Shown: positions 5,386 through 6,470 of the stretch, one piece after another
How the letters are laid out: every line of letters starts with the position of its first letter
How positions within the stretch are numbered: the stretch's first letter is position 1
Assembly (NCBI GenBank): GCA_021851985.1
Contig: JAJZOS010000042.1
Span: 1-6,470 of the forward strand
DNA: 6,470 nt
Reading direction: 5' to 3'
Source: Microcaldota archaeon
GTDB lineage: Archaea; Micrarchaeota; Micrarchaeia; Micrarchaeales; CABMGC01
Notes under the pieces: generated by a model
The model's input: the letters and a program-made list of their open reading frames with translations, nothing else
Database searches by the model: none
What the model was told of the DNA's origin: nothing
Translations under genes and position numbers: made by a program

Positions 5386-5556
5386 CTTACTATTTAAGCA
5401 CGATGGTGACTCATACCCGGCTTTCTCGAAGTCCCCGAAGCCGAACACGTCCTTTGTGCTGCCGAAGACGCTGGCCCCCCTCTTCAGAAGCCCAGCTACC
5501 TCGTTGACGTTGCCCGACCCTATAGCGGCGAATAGCTGCTCGTTGAGGCTGCTCAT
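5380..5556 (-). pseudogene. Truncated ankyrin-repeat ORF
   Basis: From ATG 5556 this codes 58 residues. Residues 3-29 (LNEQLFAAIGSGNVNEVAGLLKRGASV) match the helix-turn-helix of one ankyrin repeat (consensus L-x-x-A-x-x-G-x-x-x-x-V-x-x-L-L-x-x-G-A). After a longer loop, AGYESP (45-50) looks like the start of a second repeat, where PLHxAA should follow, but the frame continues SCLNSKY and stops. Intact ankyrin proteins have at least two or three repeats, so this is most likely a fragment of a larger gene. The ORF is GC-rich (my count: 94 of 160 bases, 59%, over 5401-5560; 13 of 60, 22%, just downstream of it), unlike its neighbours. An in-frame GTG at 5613 would add 19 residues, but it lies upstream of the TATA-like string at 5586-5594, so ATG 5556 is preferred. 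It could still be expressed as a tiny protein. Confidence 0.55.
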
Positions 5557-5585
5557 CTTACCAATAGTAGTTATGGATTGGAAGA

Positions 5586-5594
5586 TACTTAAAA
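5586..5594 (-). promoter_or_regulatory. TATA-like element before the ankyrin ORF
   Basis: Minus-strand TTTTAAGTA is centred about 34 bases before ATG 5556, the spacing expected for an archaeal promoter with a leader of about 9 bases. It supports the shorter start and suggests that the fragment still has its promoter. Confidence 0.35.
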
Positions 5595-5627
5595 GTTGGC
5601 TCCATTCTAGCACCCCAAACCATAAGC

Positions 5628-5666
5628 CTTAATCTTCTATGACGTTCATTCGAACACTTAATCTTC
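5628..5666. repeat. 10-bp direct repeat pair
   Basis: CTTAATCTTC occurs at 5628-5637 and again at 5657-5666, 29 bases apart, in the gap between the ankyrin ORF and the surface-protein stop. Its role is unknown; spacing close to three helical turns would suit a regulator touching one DNA face, but chance is possible. Confidence 0.35.
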
Positions 5667-5676
5667 AAGCCGTAGG

Positions 5677-5684
5677 TATATAAG
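5677..5684 (+). promoter_or_regulatory. Orphan TATA-like element
   Basis: TATATAAG is a good archaeal TATA box on the plus strand, yet initiation near 5706 would enter the 3' end of the surface-protein gene in antisense, with no credible plus-strand ORF. On the minus strand the reverse complement would start near 5655, heading toward the ankyrin ORF. Which strand, if either, is used cannot be decided. Confidence 0.3.
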
Positions 5685-5701
5685 CGGCCAGTGTTTGGAT
5701 T

Positions 5702-6470
5702 CTAGTGTGATTTAAACTTCTTCTTCGCTCTTCTTCTAATCTTTTGTAAGTGATATTTCAGCATTAGTAAACGCAATATTATTACTGCGGTGATTGCCGC
5801 AGTTGCTATTATTAGTGCGGTGCTGCTTTCCAGCGCCATTGGCCCTTGTGCGACGATAGTTGGAACTGTTGTAGTATTAACGCTGATGGTTGTTGTAATT
5901 GTTGTTGGTACGATTTTCTGAAATATCCCTACAATAGGATCCTTCGGCACCGTAAACAGTACGGTGCACGCAGTGGTGTTTACCTCAAATGGCGTTATCA
6001 TACCCCATGTGCCATTAGTGAATTCGAAAGGCCGTATGCGCGATGAGTATACGCCGCAAGGATATTGTTCTATTACATTCACTGTGACGTTTGCAGAAGT
6101 AGACACGCTTATGTTAAACGCACTTATTAGTGTGTAATTCGCAACTGGTTGTATAGGCACAGAAGTTGCGTTAGCCACATTCGCGACCATATGCACAGGT
6201 GTTTTCGATAATGTTGTCAATACAAATGTTGTTTTCATGTTCTGGAAATTAATTGATACCGGGGCTAGCGAAGACACAAGGACATTTGAAGTTATTGATC
6301 TGCCCGATGGCAGCAGGGGTATGGTAGTTGTTGATTGTATGGTTGTTGTAGAGGTAGTTGTCGTATTAATTTTTGTCGGAGCAGATAAAGAATATATGGC
6401 CTCTAAGTTGGGCGTGTATGTCGTGTAGTATTTGCCGCATGGAATTCCTAATCCTAAGCCGTATACGTCA
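5702..6470 (-). CDS. Thr-rich cell-surface protein with C-terminal membrane anchor, 5' end outside window
   Basis: The minus-strand frame is open from the window edge (first full codon at 6469) to TAG at 5704-5702, giving 255 visible residues; a GTG at 6277 is internal, not the start. Order: a segment with PCGKY (10-14); a Thr-rich linker (about 35-50); a longer, probably beta-rich extracellular domain (about 55-185) with PCGVY (137-141) and a second Cys at 168, a possible disulfide with Cys138; a second Thr-rich linker (about 187-204); one membrane helix (about 215-237, STALIIATAAITAVIILRLL); and a very basic cytoplasmic tail (RRRAKKKFK). Eight N-x-S/T sequons are visible, fitting N-glycosylation. 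This resembles S-layer-type or secreted surface glycoproteins of acidophilic archaea in style, but I recognise no named family. The anchor side follows from the positive-inside rule. Total size, signal peptide and promoter lie outside the window. Confidence 0.75.
   Translation of the reverse strand, partial: DVYGLGLGIPCGKYYTTYTPNLEAIYSLSAPTKINTTTTSTTTIQSTTTIPLLPSGRSITSNVLVSSLAPVSINFQNMKTTFVLTTLSKTPVHMVANVANATSVPIQPVANYTLISAFNISVSTSANVTVNVIEQYPCGVYSSRIRPFEFTNGTWGMITPFEVNTTACTVLFTVPKDPIVGIFQKIVPTTITTTISVNTTTVPTIVAQGPMALESSTALIIATAAITAVIILRLLMLKYHLQKIRRRAKKKFKSH

Noticed and set aside
4593..5402. vapBC block flanked by target-site repeats (TATTAAGCA near 4593 and TATTTAAGCA near 5391)
   Set aside because: The two strings differ by an inserted base and are AT-rich; too weak to claim duplication or att sites.
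5702..6277. Surface protein starting at GTG 6277
   Set aside because: The frame stays open to the window edge with similar Thr-rich, secreted-type sequence, so the gene is longer and truncated here.
6308..6370. Tandem DNA repeat in the Thr-rich region
   Set aside because: The GTTGT-like runs simply encode mixed Thr codons; no exact repeat unit with constant period is present.
1..6470. CRISPR array, insertion sequence, rRNA
   Set aside because: No regularly spaced repeats, transposase motifs with terminal inverted repeats, or rRNA sequence were seen.

Overview
The window looks archaeal. The evidence is a prefoldin alpha subunit followed 2 bases later by the SRP receptor FtsY (a gene order common in archaea), an archaeal NAC protein, a DUF424 protein (essentially an archaeal family), TATA-box-like promoters about 25-40 bases before starts, weak or absent Shine-Dalgarno sites, and a tRNA without encoded CCA that carries a non-canonical intron. 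Heavy use of ATA (Ile) and AGG (Arg), and a Thr-rich, C-terminally anchored surface protein, would suit an acidophilic ARMAN-type (Micrarchaeota) or Thermoplasmata-like archaeon. That placement is inference; no marker here fixes the lineage.

Layout. The first third (1-1562, plus strand) is a folding and targeting operon: the 3' part of pfdA, then ftsY. A tRNA-Ser(CGA) gene lies on the minus strand 2 bases beyond the ftsY stop, so the two converge. From a promoter region at 1697-1742 a second plus-strand unit runs: a possible 10-codon leader ORF, a multi-pass family-2 glycosyltransferase, and a DUF424 protein 4 bases later. It converges with nac (minus) across a single base. nac and a GrpB-family gene (plus) diverge from one near-symmetric AT-rich TATA element at 4021-4032.

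The right third (4593-6470) is different and looks like accessory DNA. On the minus strand are a VapBC-type toxin-antitoxin pair (PIN nuclease plus ribbon-helix-helix protein, 17-base overlap) with a perfect 17-base palindrome just before vapB, then a short GC-rich ankyrin-repeat ORF that stops where a second repeat should begin, then the C-terminal part of a Thr-rich, sequon-rich surface protein with a membrane anchor and basic tail, running off the window.

How they fit together. Prefoldin, FtsY and NAC all act on nascent or newly made proteins (holdase, membrane targeting, ribosome-exit factor), and tRNA-Ser and perhaps DUF424 also belong to translation. The glycosyltransferase and the glycosylatable surface protein are both cell-envelope functions but are not adjacent. 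No wholly new multi-gene system is evident. The most notable signals are the 15-base intron inside the anticodon stem of tRNA-Ser, the truncated GC-rich ankyrin ORF beside vapBC, the leader ORF before the glycosyltransferase, and the modular surface protein.
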